Origin: Endomicrobiales bacterium
Lineage (GTDB): Bacteria; Elusimicrobiota; Endomicrobiia; Endomicrobiales; JAFGIL01
Length of the DNA: 49,303 bases
Reading direction: 5' to 3'
Assembly: GCA_016929635.1 (NCBI GenBank)
Contig: JAFGIL010000012.1
Coordinates: 1-49,303, forward strand
The notes under the pieces are model-generated. The model searched no databases. It was given only the letters and a program-made list of their open reading frames with translations, and was not told where the DNA came from. A program made the position numbers and the translations under genes. This document shows, piece by piece, positions 1 to 10,666 of the stretch (positions are counted from its first letter, which is position 1; every line of letters starts with the position of its first letter).

Positions 1-64
1 AATTCAGAGCAGTTGAGGATTGGAACATAACTACTATTTACAAGCCTAAAGGAGGTTTAGTACT

Positions 65-337
65 ATGAAAAAGCCAGATGTAGTAAAGCAGGTAGCAGAT
101 GTTGCTGGCCTAACCCAGGGTGACGCTAACAGAGCTATGAAGGCTTTAGTGAAAGTAATCCAAAAAGTATTGAAAAAAGGGGAAGTTGTTTCTCTTTCAG
201 GATTAGGATCATTCAGAGTAAAGGCTCGCAAAGCACGTCAGGGTAGAAATCCCAAAACCGGTGAGATTATCCCTGTTCCGGAAGGTAAGAAGGTTTCTTT
301 TAAACCAACGACAACCTTAAGAAAATTAATCCAATAA
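65..337 (+). CDS. hup: HU-family DNA-binding protein
   Basis: This is a 90-residue histone-like nucleoid protein of the HU/IHF family. As a dimer it bends and compacts DNA in the cytoplasm. The N-terminal half (about 1-40) is the helical dimerisation region. 'LSGLGSFRVKAR' (about 44-55) and 'GRNPKTGE' (about 60-67) are the hallmark strand and the start of the DNA-binding beta arm. The length is the family norm. A strong AAAGGAGG-type ribosome site lies about 9 bases before the ATG. It is followed after 18 bases by a small membrane-protein gene and then an intrinsic terminator, so the two probably form one transcript. Whether it is HU or an IHF subunit cannot be told from one copy; generic HU is the safer call. 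Confidence 0.93.
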   Translation: MKKPDVVKQVADVAGLTQGDANRAMKALVKVIQKVLKKGEVVSLSGLGSFRVKARKARQGRNPKTGEIIPVPEGKKVSFKPTTTLRKLIQ

Positions 338-355
338 TATTTAAGATTTATATAA

Positions 356-631
356 ATGAGAAAAGTAAAAATTCGCGGATTAGTACGCTGCGCGGCCCGG
401 ATTTTTCTGGTATGGGGCTCTATCGTAGCCATAAAAGGTGTCTGGGATGTTTTTTGGGGTGAGCCCGAAGCTAATCTGTATTCACCTAATAAATGGGATT
501 TTATTTCGCAGAAACAGTGGCTCACATGGTCAGGTTTTGAGATAACATACGGGTTAGCCTGTGTAGCCATTTCCTATATATTGTTTAAATATGCATGGCG
601 TTTGCCGGAATATATAGAACAAAGTTATTAA
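356..631 (+). CDS. Small two-helix membrane protein, unknown function
   Basis: This is a 91-residue protein I do not recognise. It has a basic N-terminus (RKVKIRG), a hydrophobic segment at about residues 14-31, a polar Trp-rich middle (about 32-58), and a second hydrophobic segment at about 62-79. That fits a small inner-membrane protein with both ends inside. There is no clear ribosome site, so it may depend on translation from the HU gene 18 bases upstream. A hairpin terminator follows at 675-714, which supports a two-gene unit. Reality as a gene is likely because of the open frame and the membrane pattern; the function is unknown. Confidence 0.6.
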   Translation: MRKVKIRGLVRCAARIFLVWGSIVAIKGVWDVFWGEPEANLYSPNKWDFISQKQWLTWSGFEITYGLACVAISYILFKYAWRLPEYIEQSY

Positions 632-674
632 CGCCTTATTTTATGGATTTTAAGTAGAAATTCTCTCTTAACAT

Positions 675-714
675 ATCCCGTTAGAAATACTGAAAATTCT
701 AACGGGATTTTGTT
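675..714 (+). terminator. Rho-independent terminator
   Basis: A perfect 12-bp inverted repeat (ATCCCGTTAGAA at 675-686, TTCTAACGGGAT at 697-708) has a 10-base loop and runs into TTTTGTT. It ends the HU plus small membrane protein unit. Confidence 0.85.
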
Positions 715-734
715 AAATAGAAATGCAGGATATT

Positions 735-1919
735 ATGAAAAAAATTGAACCATCTGATAAACTAAAAGATTTACCCCCCTATCTGTTCTCAAGCATAAAT
801 GCGCTTAAAGCGGAGGCTTACAAGAAAAAGCTTGATGTAATAGACCTGGGCATGGGAAACCCTGATTTGGTTACACCTAAACACATTGTCGAGCGGCTGT
901 GTGATACGGTCATGAACCATCAGAAAACGCACCGTTATCCGCAGGCCAAGGGTATGCCCCGTTTCCGCAGGGCTGTTTCCCAATGGATGAACAAAAGGTT
1001 CAACGTTGATATTGACCCTAATAACGAGATAGTTACCCTGATAGGGTCAAAAGAGGGCATAGCTCATCTATGTACGACATATATCGATTCCGGGGATCTG
1101 GCGCTGTTTTGCGACCCGGGGTATTTGGTCCATTATAATGGTATAATACTTGCTGGCGGACAGGTTCACAGGGTGCCCCTTCTGGAAGAAAACAAGTTTC
1201 TGCCTGACTTAAAAAGTATTCCAGAGGAAGTGGCAAAGAAAGCCAAATTGTTTTTTGTAGGATATCCGCACAATCCGACAACTGCTGTTGTTGAAGATAA
1301 AAAGTTCTTTATCGAGTTAATCGAGTTCTGCAGGAAGTACGGCATACTGCTGGCTTATGACAATGCGTATTCTGAGGTGACTTTTGACGGATACAGGGCG
1401 CCTTCAATATTTGAATTCCCCGGTGCGAGAGATGTTGCAATAGAGTTCCATTCGTTTTCTAAATCTTTCAATATGTGCGGCTGGAGGATAGGCTGGGCGT
1501 GCGGGGCAAAGGAGCTTCTTTATCCTTTCGAGAACCTGAAATCATATGTTGATTTCGGGGTGCCTACTTTTGTTCAGCTGGCAGCGGTTGCGGCTCTGGA
1601 GGGCTCTCAGGACTGCATAAAACAGAGAAATGAGATATACCAGCGCAGAAGGGATAAGATGGTTGAGGGTTTAAATAAAATGGGGTGGAATATCGAGCCC
1701 CCGAAAGCTACGATGTATCTATGGGCAAAGCTCCCCGAACAATTCTTAAAAATGGGGTCTTTGGCATTTTCAGAGAAATTGATAAAAGAAACAGGGGTGG
1801 TGGTTGCTCCGGGTGTTGCTTTTGGTAAATACGGGGAATCCTACGTCAGGATGGCGCTGGTAACTCATGACAACCGCTTTCATGACGCCCTGCTTAGAAT
1901 AAAAAAGTTTATTAAATAA
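735..1919 (+). CDS. alaC: AlaC-type class I/II PLP aminotransferase
   Basis: This is a fold-type I PLP aminotransferase (394 residues from the start chosen) resembling E. coli AlaC, which transfers amino groups between alanine/pyruvate and glutamate. Family marks, numbered from the upstream ATG, are LPPYLF near the start, MGNPD (44-48), GSKEG (108-112), NPTT (184-187), DNAYSE (213-218) and SFSKSFNMCGWRIGW, with Lys247 as the likely Schiff-base lysine. AGGA at 727-730 sits 4 bases before the ATG at 735, so I prefer that start to the ATG at 723. Homoserine dehydrogenase follows 13 bases downstream. The pair suggests aspartate-family amino acid metabolism, and a role with aspartate or diaminopimelate precursors cannot be excluded. 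The exact substrate is inferred from similarity only. Confidence 0.85.
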   Translation: MKKIEPSDKLKDLPPYLFSSINALKAEAYKKKLDVIDLGMGNPDLVTPKHIVERLCDTVMNHQKTHRYPQAKGMPRFRRAVSQWMNKRFNVDIDPNNEIVTLIGSKEGIAHLCTTYIDSGDLALFCDPGYLVHYNGIILAGGQVHRVPLLEENKFLPDLKSIPEEVAKKAKLFFVGYPHNPTTAVVEDKKFFIELIEFCRKYGILLAYDNAYSEVTFDGYRAPSIFEFPGARDVAIEFHSFSKSFNMCGWRIGWACGAKELLYPFENLKSYVDFGVPTFVQLAAVAALEGSQDCIKQRNEIYQRRRDKMVEGLNKMGWNIEPPKATMYLWAKLPEQFLKMGSLAFSEKLIKETGVVVAPGVAFGKYGESYVRMALVTHDNRFHDALLRIKKFIK

Positions 1920-1932
1920 AAGGAACAAGACA

Positions 1933-3225
1933 ATGAAGAAAGCAGTAAATATCGGTCTGGTGGGTTGCGGCAATGTCGGAAGGGGCGTTATAAACGTCCT
2001 GGAAAGAAATCGCAGGATTATCGAGCAGAAGATAGGCGCGGAGATTAAAATCGGCGGCGTGTGTGACGTTAAAAACCTGTCTTTGAAGGGATATTCCTAT
2101 ACAAGAAACTATAAGGAATTAATCAACAATCCCGGTATAGACATAATAATTGAGCTTATCGGAGGCTATGAGCCCGCGCGTACCATAATTCTTGAGTCTT
2201 TGAAAGCCGGCAAAAACGTGGTAACCGCAAATAAGGCCGTACTGGCAAAATACTGGGACGAGATATTCAGTGCTGCAAGAAAGTATAAAAAGCTTGTGTA
2301 TTTTGAAGCCTCGGTAGCAGGTGCCATACCTGTCATACAGGCGCTGAACGAAGGGCTTGCTGCAAACCGGATAGAAAAGATAAGCGGTATCTTAAACGGT
2401 ACTACCAACTATGTGCTAAGCGAGATGACCAGAAGCGGCGTTAGTTTCAATGTTGCGCTTAACCTTGCGAAATCCGCGGGTTTTGCCGAAGCTAACCCTA
2501 CTTATGATATAGAAGGCCTTGATACCGCGCATAAACTGGCAATCCTTTCTTCATTGGCATGGGCTACCTGCATCAGGCTGAAAGATATTTCTATAGCCGG
2601 AATAAAAGGGGTATCCGAAGAGGACGTTTTCTTTACAAAGCACGAATTCGGGTATGTTATTAAGCTGATAGGCTCCGCACAGATGATAGACAACAGTCTG
2701 GACCTGAGGGTTGAGCCGTGTTTAGTACGCAAAGACCATACTTTTGCGAGCGTGGAAAGGGAGTATAATGCGGTTTTGATGCGCGGCGATTCATCCGGAG
2801 ACGTAATACTCTACGGGAAAGGTGCCGGGCAGTTTCCTGCCGCAAGCGCGGTAGTTTCAGACATAATTTTCCTCGGGATGCAGGTGGTCAACGGAACTGC
2901 GGGAAAAGACCCCTTTGTTGTCTATGACCCTGATAAGAAAATAAAACTGCTTCCGAAAGGTAAAAGGGAAGCGAGTTATTATCTGCGTTTTACCGCTGCT
3001 GACAGGCCCGGGGTTTTGTCCAAGGTTTCGGGCGTGCTGGCTAAGAATAAAATTTCCATTGCAAGCGTTTATCAAAAGGAACCTTTGATAGGCATGCGCA
3101 AAGGAGTTCCGATTTTAATGCTTATCCACAGGGTGCAGGAAGGCAATTTATTAAAGGCACTGAAAGAGATTGATCGTTTAGGTATAATTAAGGAAAAAAG
3201 CGTAAAATACAGGATTGAAGACTAG
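1933..3225 (+). CDS. hom: Homoserine dehydrogenase
   Basis: This enzyme reduces aspartate semialdehyde to homoserine with NAD(P)H, the branch point to threonine and methionine. The 430 residues match the single-function, ACT-containing form. Visible are the Rossmann nucleotide site GLVGCGNVGRG (8-18), the family signature NGTTNYVL, the catalytic region AEANPTYDIEGLDTAHK, and a C-terminal ACT domain starting at about residue 345 (YYLRFTAADRPGVLSKVSG). The ACT domain usually binds a feedback amino acid, commonly threonine. An AAAAGGAAC ribosome site precedes the ATG. It lies directly behind the AlaC-type gene and is probably cotranscribed with it. No aspartokinase domain is fused, and no thrB or thrC is in view. 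Confidence 0.95.
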   Translation: MKKAVNIGLVGCGNVGRGVINVLERNRRIIEQKIGAEIKIGGVCDVKNLSLKGYSYTRNYKELINNPGIDIIIELIGGYEPARTIILESLKAGKNVVTANKAVLAKYWDEIFSAARKYKKLVYFEASVAGAIPVIQALNEGLAANRIEKISGILNGTTNYVLSEMTRSGVSFNVALNLAKSAGFAEANPTYDIEGLDTAHKLAILSSLAWATCIRLKDISIAGIKGVSEEDVFFTKHEFGYVIKLIGSAQMIDNSLDLRVEPCLVRKDHTFASVEREYNAVLMRGDSSGDVILYGKGAGQFPAASAVVSDIIFLGMQVVNGTAGKDPFVVYDPDKKIKLLPKGKREASYYLRFTAADRPGVLSKVSGVLAKNKISIASVYQKEPLIGMRKGVPILMLIHRVQEGNLLKALKEIDRLGIIKEKSVKYRIED

Positions 3226-3254
3226 GAATTATTTAAAAGTAGAAAAACGCTTAA

Positions 3255-4112
3255 ATGAAAAGATACTGTTTTCTTCTGATAGTCTTAATATTTTTTGTTT
3301 TTGAATGTTACGCATCCGGTACTTCAAATTTAATGATGAATGACATCCAGGAAAACCTGCTCCCTTCAGACAGCCCTTTTGAGTTATTGGATAACCCCGC
3401 AGGAATCGCCTTTTCAAAATATCCCGTAATATCTTTCATGCATCATGTTTATCTTCAGGAGATGAGCATTGATTCCCTGAACCTGATTTATCCTTTCAGG
3501 AATTTTACTTTCGGTGCAGCACCTACATATTTCAGGAGGGAACAGATGCTGCAGGATGAATACGGGAATAATAATGCACGCAGCTTTAATTACAGCGGAT
3601 TGATACTTCCTTTTGCGGCATCATATCTGGTGAATAACTTCTCCATAGGCAGCACAGTGAAATATTACTCCGAAGAAATAAATGATTATGCTACAAGTAT
3701 AACAACCATCGACATCGGCTCAGTGCTTCAATTCAACAAGATAAGGCTGGGGGTGTCGGGCTTAAACCTTACGGGCAAGCTGGATTATTATCAGCTGCCT
3801 AGGACTTTCAAGTCCGGAGTTGAGTTCACGCATGGTAATTACGTTGTTTCTACCGAGTATGACAGGAACCTGCTGGATGAAACTGACTCTATATGCCTGG
3901 GAAGCAGGATTCTTATTGCAAAGATGCTGTGCGTAAAATACAATTATAAGTTCAAAGAAGACAACGGAGGGCTCAGCGGCGGGTTGGAGTTAAAAATGGA
4001 CGACTATGCCGTTGATTACACGTATCTGGGAGCCAGCGACTTCGGGATAGCTCACAGGGCGGGTATATCGGTTTTATTCGGATTCAAAAGGGATAATTCA
4101 GCAAATAAATAA
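3255..4112 (+). CDS. PorV/PorQ-like outer-membrane barrel protein
   Basis: This 285-residue protein is predicted to be exported. It has a signal peptide (MKRYCFLLIVLIFFVFECYA, about 1-20). The mature part is rich in alternating aromatic/polar strands and ends close to a phenylalanine (LFGFKRDNSANK), as in an outer-membrane beta barrel. 'DNPAGIAF' at about 47-54 resembles the NPAG motif of the PorV/PorQ (UPF0164) family. Relatives include a type IX secretion component, but many copies in candidate phyla are uncharacterised, so a secretion role is not implied. It sits 29 bases after hom and 42 bases before bioB. No good ribosome site is seen. Confidence 0.65.
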   Translation: MKRYCFLLIVLIFFVFECYASGTSNLMMNDIQENLLPSDSPFELLDNPAGIAFSKYPVISFMHHVYLQEMSIDSLNLIYPFRNFTFGAAPTYFRREQMLQDEYGNNNARSFNYSGLILPFAASYLVNNFSIGSTVKYYSEEINDYATSITTIDIGSVLQFNKIRLGVSGLNLTGKLDYYQLPRTFKSGVEFTHGNYVVSTEYDRNLLDETDSICLGSRILIAKMLCVKYNYKFKEDNGGLSGGLELKMDDYAVDYTYLGASDFGIAHRAGISVLFGFKRDNSANK

Positions 4113-4154
4113 AAGAAATATATTTTTTCTCTAAATAGTCAACCATCGGATATT

Positions 4155-5147
4155 ATGAGTATACAGACCAGCGGAAATATTAAAAAATCAGAGTTGGAAA
4201 GAATATTCTCGAATGTAGTGAAGGAAAAAAAGATTACATTTGAGGAAGCTGCTTGTTTATTTTCCGTTGAGGTTGAGGAGCTCCTTGGCTGGGCGGATAA
4301 AATACGCGAGCATTTTAAAGGTAAAAAAATAAAACTTTGCAGTATAATAAATGCAAAGTCCGGATTGTGCTCCCAGGACTGCAAGTTTTGCGCACAGTCT
4401 TCGCATTATAAAACAAAGATAGATACATATCCTCTTGTTAATAAGGAAGAAATCAAAAAAGGCTTAAATCAGGCCGTAAACAACAGCGCCGGGTGTTATG
4501 GTATTGTAACAAGCGGGCATTCGCTTTCCGAAAAAGAGATTGATGTCTTATGTTTGGCATTATCTGAATGTAACGGCAGTAAAATAAACTTAAGCGCATC
4601 TCTGGGCAGTTTGAACAGGGATTTGCTGCGTAAACTTCAGGAAGCAGGATTGAGGAAGTACCATCATAATCTGGAAACAAGCGAAAGTTTTTTTCCGGAT
4701 GTCTGCACAACGCAGAGTTACAGCCAGAGAGTTGAAACTGTGAAGCTTGCAAAGGAGCTGGGGCTGAAAGTTTGCTGCGGCGGTATTTTTGGGTTAGGGG
4801 AGACAAAAGAACAGAGGCTTGAGCTTGCCTTCACTCTGAGAGAATTGGATGTAGACTCCGTGCCTCTCAATTTTTTAAATCCCATTCCCGGGACTCCCCT
4901 GGAAAACTCGAAAAATATAACGCCTATGGAAATCCTGCAGACAATTGCTGTATTCCGTTTTGTATTGCCTGATAAGGACATCAATATATGCGGGGGGCGC
5001 GAGGTAAATTTAGGCGACTTGCAGTCCCGGATTTTCCGCGCAGGAGCAAACGGTATGATGGTCGGGGGTTATTTAACCACATCGGGCCGTTCGGTAGAAC
5101 AAGATTTAAAAATGATAAATGATCTGGAGTTTGAAATTTATGAATAA
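4155..5147 (+). CDS. bioB: Biotin synthase
   Basis: This radical SAM enzyme inserts sulfur into dethiobiotin, the last step of biotin synthesis. The 330 residues are normal for BioB. The CxxxCxxC site for the SAM-binding 4Fe-4S cluster is CSQDCKFC (Cys72, Cys76, Cys79), preceded by INAKSG. Further cysteines in GCYGIVTSGH and VCCGGIFGLGET fit the ligands of the second, sulfur-donating 2Fe-2S cluster. 'NFLNPIPGTP' and 'GGRE' are also family marks. The stop overlaps the start of the SDR gene by 8 bases, implying translational coupling. It opens the biotin cluster that continues to bioA. Confidence 0.96.
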   Translation: MSIQTSGNIKKSELERIFSNVVKEKKITFEEAACLFSVEVEELLGWADKIREHFKGKKIKLCSIINAKSGLCSQDCKFCAQSSHYKTKIDTYPLVNKEEIKKGLNQAVNNSAGCYGIVTSGHSLSEKEIDVLCLALSECNGSKINLSASLGSLNRDLLRKLQEAGLRKYHHNLETSESFFPDVCTTQSYSQRVETVKLAKELGLKVCCGGIFGLGETKEQRLELAFTLRELDVDSVPLNFLNPIPGTPLENSKNITPMEILQTIAVFRFVLPDKDINICGGREVNLGDLQSRIFRAGANGMMVGGYLTTSGRSVEQDLKMINDLEFEIYE

Positions 5148-5871
5148 AAATCCAGTTGTATTAATTACCGGAGGTTCGCGCGGCATAGGCGCAGGCATTG
5201 CAAGCGAGTTTGCGGGCAACGGTTATAATGTGGTGATCAACTTTTTACAAGATAAAAAGAAAGCAGATGAATTGTTAGAGAAAATCAGAACCAAAAAAGG
5301 AACGGCCAGGTTGTATCAGGCAGACATAACTGATTCTTCCGGCGTAAAAAAAATGGTTGAAGATATATTAAAAAACGAAGGAAGGATTGATGTATTAATA
5401 AATAACGCGGGAGTAATAGTAAACAAAAGTATTCTGAAAACAGACGATAGTGACTGGGAAAAAGTGATAAAAACGGATTTAACCGGCGCTTTTTACTTAA
5501 TAAAGGAATGCTCGGGAGTTATGGCAAGGCAAAAAAGCGGCTCTATCGTTAATATAACCTCAATAGTCGGTGCAAGGGGAGTGGGGGGAAGCTCAGGGTA
5601 TGCAAGCGCAAAGGCCGGGCTTATGGGCCTTACAAAGTCAGCAGCAAGGGAGCTGGGCCGTTTTAATATCTGCGTGAATGCTGTTATGCCCGGGTTTCAC
5701 CTGACGGACATGGGAAAGGAAGCCAGTGATAAATATATGGAGCTTGTGAAAAACGAAAGCGTCCTGAAAAGGACAACGGACATAGATGAACTTGCGAAAT
5801 TCATAGTTTTTTTGTCCGGGATGAAAACCGTTTCAGGGCAGGTATTTAACTGGGATTCACGAATAATATAA
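5140..5871 (+). CDS. FabG-like short-chain reductase in the biotin cluster
   Basis: This is a 243-residue short-chain dehydrogenase/reductase of the 3-oxoacyl-ACP reductase type. It has the nucleotide motif TGGSRGIG (10-17), NNAG (88-91), catalytic Ser141, Tyr154 and Lys158 (YASAK), and a C-terminal region like FabG. The tetrad Asn expected in the TNL stretch is Asp here (KTDLTGAF, about 111-118), which is unusual for FabG. I chose the ATG at 5140 because GGAG at 5126-5129 precedes it and the longer frame (from 5119) only adds residues inside bioB. It lies between bioB and a ketoacyl synthase, so the two may extend and reduce a pimelate precursor. A housekeeping FabG cannot be excluded. Confidence 0.85.
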   Translation: MNKNPVVLITGGSRGIGAGIASEFAGNGYNVVINFLQDKKKADELLEKIRTKKGTARLYQADITDSSGVKKMVEDILKNEGRIDVLINNAGVIVNKSILKTDDSDWEKVIKTDLTGAFYLIKECSGVMARQKSGSIVNITSIVGARGVGGSSGYASAKAGLMGLTKSAARELGRFNICVNAVMPGFHLTDMGKEASDKYMELVKNESVLKRTTDIDELAKFIVFLSGMKTVSGQVFNWDSRII

Positions 5872-5895
5872 GCTGATTTCTGAAGGCTCTAATTT

Positions 5896-7017
5896 ATGAA
5901 TAAAGTTGTAGTTACCGGTATAGGGTTGGTTACGCCTCTTGGTTTTGGCAGGGAAAAAACCTGGAGTGAGCTTTTAAGCGGAAAAAGCGCGATAAGCCCG
6001 GACAATAGTAATCATGGAATGCTTTGCGCAGAGGTTAAGAACTTCCCTGTGCCCAAAGAGGTCCGGCTGACTTCAATGGCGTTTCTTGCAGCAAGCGAAG
6101 CAATCAAGGACAGCAATCCCGAAGGTGTTTTACCGGAGAACTTCGGATGTACCGTAAGCGTGAGCAAACCGAATCTGGGCGCATCCGATTCAAACAAAAT
6201 AAATTTTTCTGAGATTTTCCTGCAGTCAACTCTGGGGGAGCAGCTTTACAGGATATTCAGGCTGAAAGGACCGCTGCAGAATATTGTCGCAGCGTGCGTT
6301 ACAGGAACTCATTCTGTTATTCTGGCGGCAGAGTGGATAGAAAAAGGCATCTGCGATATGGTTTTGGCAGGCGCCTGCGAGTCCTCGATGTATCCGCTGT
6401 ATCTGGCGGGGTTTAAAAGTATGGGTGTGCTGGCTAAAAAAACAGTGAGCCCGTTCGATAAAAAAAGGGAAGGGTTTGCAATCGGGGAAGGGGCCGGAAT
6501 CTTTGTGCTGGAGAACAAACAAAAGGCGGTGATGAGGGGCGCAAAGATATACGGGGAAATCTCGGGCTGGGCAATGTCAAATAATGTCTGCGGTTCAGTT
6601 GCCTTTAACTCTGAAGGAAAAGTTATTTCCCAGGCAATAGACAAAGCTCTGGTTAAAAGCGGTTCGGATAAGGTTGATTATATAAACGCCCACGGGACGG
6701 CAACAAAGCTCAATGACCACATAGAAACAAAAGCGATAAAAAAATCATTCGGAAAAAAAACGGAAAGTATTCCGGTTTCCTCGACAAAGGCAGCGACAGG
6801 CCATCTGCTGGGAGCAAGCGGGGCGGTTGAGCTGGCTTTTTGTCTTTTGGCATTACGCGACCATGTTGTCCCTCCTACATTAAATTTGCATAATCCTGAC
6901 CCTGAATGCGACCTTGATTACACACCAAATAAGTCCAGAAGTATGTTAATGCAAAGAGCAATGTCTTTATCGTTTGGGTTTGGTGGGCAGATAGGTGTTT
7001 TAATAGTAAACAAATGA
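5896..7017 (+). CDS. FabF-like beta-ketoacyl synthase in the biotin cluster
   Basis: This is a 373-residue condensing enzyme of the KAS I/II type, which joins an acyl thioester to malonyl-ACP with loss of CO2. The catalytic triad is visible: Cys134 in AACVTGTHS, His266 in NAHGTAT, and His303 in [13 protein letters not shown], with Lys298 preceding it. It is about 40 residues shorter than typical FabF, mainly in the N-terminal half before the cysteine, so the acyl pocket may differ. It is flanked by the SDR gene and overlaps the next gene by ATGA. It is not a FabH/BioZ-type KAS III. A role in making the C7 biotin precursor is inferred from position only. Confidence 0.85.
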   Translation: MNKVVVTGIGLVTPLGFGREKTWSELLSGKSAISPDNSNHGMLCAEVKNFPVPKEVRLTSMAFLAASEAIKDSNPEGVLPENFGCTVSVSKPNLGASDSNKINFSEIFLQSTLGEQLYRIFRLKGPLQNIVAACVTGTHSVILAAEWIEKGICDMVLAGACESSMYPLYLAGFKSMGVLAKKTVSPFDKKREGFAIGEGAGIFVLENKQKAVMRGAKIYGEISGWAMSNNVCGSVAFNSEGKVISQAIDKALVKSGSDKVDYINAHGTATKLNDHIETKAIKKSFGKKTESIPVSSTKAATGHLLGASGAVELAFCLLALRDHVVPPTLNLHNPDPECDLDYTPNKSRSMLMQRAMSLSFGFGGQIGVLIVNK

Positions 7018-8717
7018 GAAAATACTTAATCTTTGTAATCATTTTATTGGCTTTGATTGTCAGGATCGTTTACTTTATGCAGATAAAGGACCACTTTCTG
7101 TTTAAATACCCGATACTTGATGCAAAGTATTATCACACGTGGGCTGTGGAGATTTCAAAAGGCGACTGGGCCGGTTCAAAACGCGGCGTGTTCATGATGA
7201 GCCCGGGTTATTCCTATTTTCTTGCGCTTGTTTATAAATTGTTCGGCGAAAATATATCGCTGGTTGTCTTAATCCAGTTTTTGCTGGGGTTATTGACAGG
7301 CTGGCTGGTTTTCCTTATAGGGAAAAAACTATTTTCTGAAACAGCAGGTTATCTGGGTGCAGTATTTTATTTGTTTTATTCATTGTCGATTTTTTATGAG
7401 AGCACCCTGCTGAAATCAGCACTTATCAATTTCGTAAATGTTTTATCGCTTTATTTATTGTTAGGAAGCAGCTTGCACAATATTTTGATTGCAGGGGCAT
7501 TGCTGGGTTTTTCCGTGCACCTGCGCCCGAACATATTGATTTTCGTCCCGTTTGTATTGTTCTGGTTATACAGAAACGCTGCTGATTTTTCACAATCAAA
7601 AAAATGGGCGTTATCCCTGTTCTTGCTAGGTATGGCTTTAATGCTTTTCCCTGTAGCATTAAGGAATTTCAAAGCGGGAGGCGAGTTTGTTTTTTCTACC
7701 GCCCACGGGGGCATGAACTTTTATACGGGTAACTCTGCTTTCTGCAAGGGGCCTTATACGCCTCTTCCTTTTGCAAGGACTGATCCGGAAGTCGAGCAGC
7801 AGGATTTCATTAAGGAAGCGCAAAGGCGTTCAGGAAAACACCTTACGGCAAAAGAGTCGTCTTCTTTCTGGTATAAGGAATCGCTGAAATTTATAACCGG
7901 GAATCCTTTCCAGTGGACAAAACTCCTTCTAAAGAAGATACTGATTTTCATAAATACTTATGAGCCGCCTATAAACCTGGATTTTTACTTCTTCAGGCAC
8001 GAATATAAATCTGTTCTTTCAATGCCTTTGTTTAATTACGGGGTAATTCTGTCTCTGGCTGTAATCGGAATATTTTTGGCAAGGATGAATTTACTGTTGA
8101 TAAGTTACATGGCGGTATATTGCATAAGCGGTATTCTGTTTTTTGTTGTTTCCGAATACAGGTTTCCGATAGTTCCTGTCTTATGCATCTATGCAGGTCT
8201 GGGAGCCGTTGAAATGTACAATGCATATAGGAAAGGCATAAGTAAAAAGTTTGTTACTATGAGTATTGCCCTGGTCTTAATGTTTATCCTCAGTAACAGC
8301 GATATTTATTCCAGAATATTCGGGTTTACAACGTACAAACGAGCAAGCCTGGCAAACTCATACTTCGGATTAGGATGTACCTACGAAGACGAAGAAATGG
8401 CAGAAGAGGCCATTGATTCGTATGAAAAAGCTATTAAGATAATGCCCCAGGCTGCGCCAATGATTAATTTAGCTACCATATATGAAAGGAAGGGAAAAAC
8501 TTACGAGGCGCAAAGGTTGTACTTAGAGGCAATTAAGAGAAAACCGAATTCTGTTGAAGCATATAATAACTTAGGGGCGATTTTTTACAGAAAAAAAGAT
8601 TTACTGAATGCCAGAAAATGTTTTGAGGCAGCTGTATCGTTAAAGCCGGACTTTGAGCAGGCGCAAAAAAATCTGGAAGTTACAATCAAAGCGATTTCCG
8701 GGGAATCCGGGAAATAG
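7014..8717 (+). CDS. GT-C-type membrane glycosyltransferase with C-terminal TPR
   Basis: This 567-residue polytopic protein begins with about 9-11 hydrophobic helices (residues 5 to about 440). An early loop contains [10 protein letters not shown], which resembles the acidic DxxYY loop of GT-C/PMT-type glycosyltransferases that use lipid-linked sugars. A soluble tail (about 447-555) holds roughly three tetratricopeptide repeats (for example [18 protein letters not shown] and FEAAVSLKP). Membrane GT-C plus TPR proteins are common in candidate phyla and are thought to modify exported proteins or glycans. The start overlaps the ketoacyl synthase stop (ATGA), so it is translationally coupled into the biotin operon although no biotin role is known. 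Substrate unknown. Confidence 0.72.
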   Translation: MRKYLIFVIILLALIVRIVYFMQIKDHFLFKYPILDAKYYHTWAVEISKGDWAGSKRGVFMMSPGYSYFLALVYKLFGENISLVVLIQFLLGLLTGWLVFLIGKKLFSETAGYLGAVFYLFYSLSIFYESTLLKSALINFVNVLSLYLLLGSSLHNILIAGALLGFSVHLRPNILIFVPFVLFWLYRNAADFSQSKKWALSLFLLGMALMLFPVALRNFKAGGEFVFSTAHGGMNFYTGNSAFCKGPYTPLPFARTDPEVEQQDFIKEAQRRSGKHLTAKESSSFWYKESLKFITGNPFQWTKLLLKKILIFINTYEPPINLDFYFFRHEYKSVLSMPLFNYGVILSLAVIGIFLARMNLLLISYMAVYCISGILFFVVSEYRFPIVPVLCIYAGLGAVEMYNAYRKGISKKFVTMSIALVLMFILSNSDIYSRIFGFTTYKRASLANSYFGLGCTYEDEEMAEEAIDSYEKAIKIMPQAAPMINLATIYERKGKTYEAQRLYLEAIKRKPNSVEAYNNLGAIFYRKKDLLNARKCFEAAVSLKPDFEQAQKNLEVTIKAISGESGK

Positions 8718-8733
8718 AATATTTATGTTATTT

Positions 8734-8831
8734 TGTAGTGTAGGCCCTTGTGGCCGTAAGAAATACAATTAATTTGAATTATTTTACGCCCCTGCCCGCC
8801 GGCAGGCGCGGCACAAGGGGCTACATTACAA
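8734..8831. repeat. Dispersed inverted repeat, TTGTAGTGTAG class, copy 1
   Basis: The left arm (8734-8752) and right arm (8812-8831) match at 18 of 20 positions as inverted repeats. The inside holds smaller hairpins (GGCCcttgtGGCC; CCTGCCcgccGGCAGG). Two related copies lie at 44831-44915 and 44923-45021. It fills the gap between the GT-C gene and bioF. Confidence 0.85.
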
Positions 8832-8875
8832 ATTAGTTGAGAACGAAGAGAATCTAATCTCTTAAGGTTTTACAA

Positions 8876-10658
<1,783 letters not shown>

Positions 10659-10666
10659 GGGCTGAA

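Noticed and set aside
723-734. Upstream ATG for the AlaC-type gene
   Set aside because: The AGGA ribosome site lies after it and fits the ATG at 735 better.
8837-8875. Possible BirA operator before bioF (GGTTTTACAA) and a weaker one near the bioB start (TAGTCAACC at 4136-4144)
   Set aside because: Half sites match only partly and the spacing (20 and 13) is outside the usual 14-16 bases. Worth a motif search but not supported.
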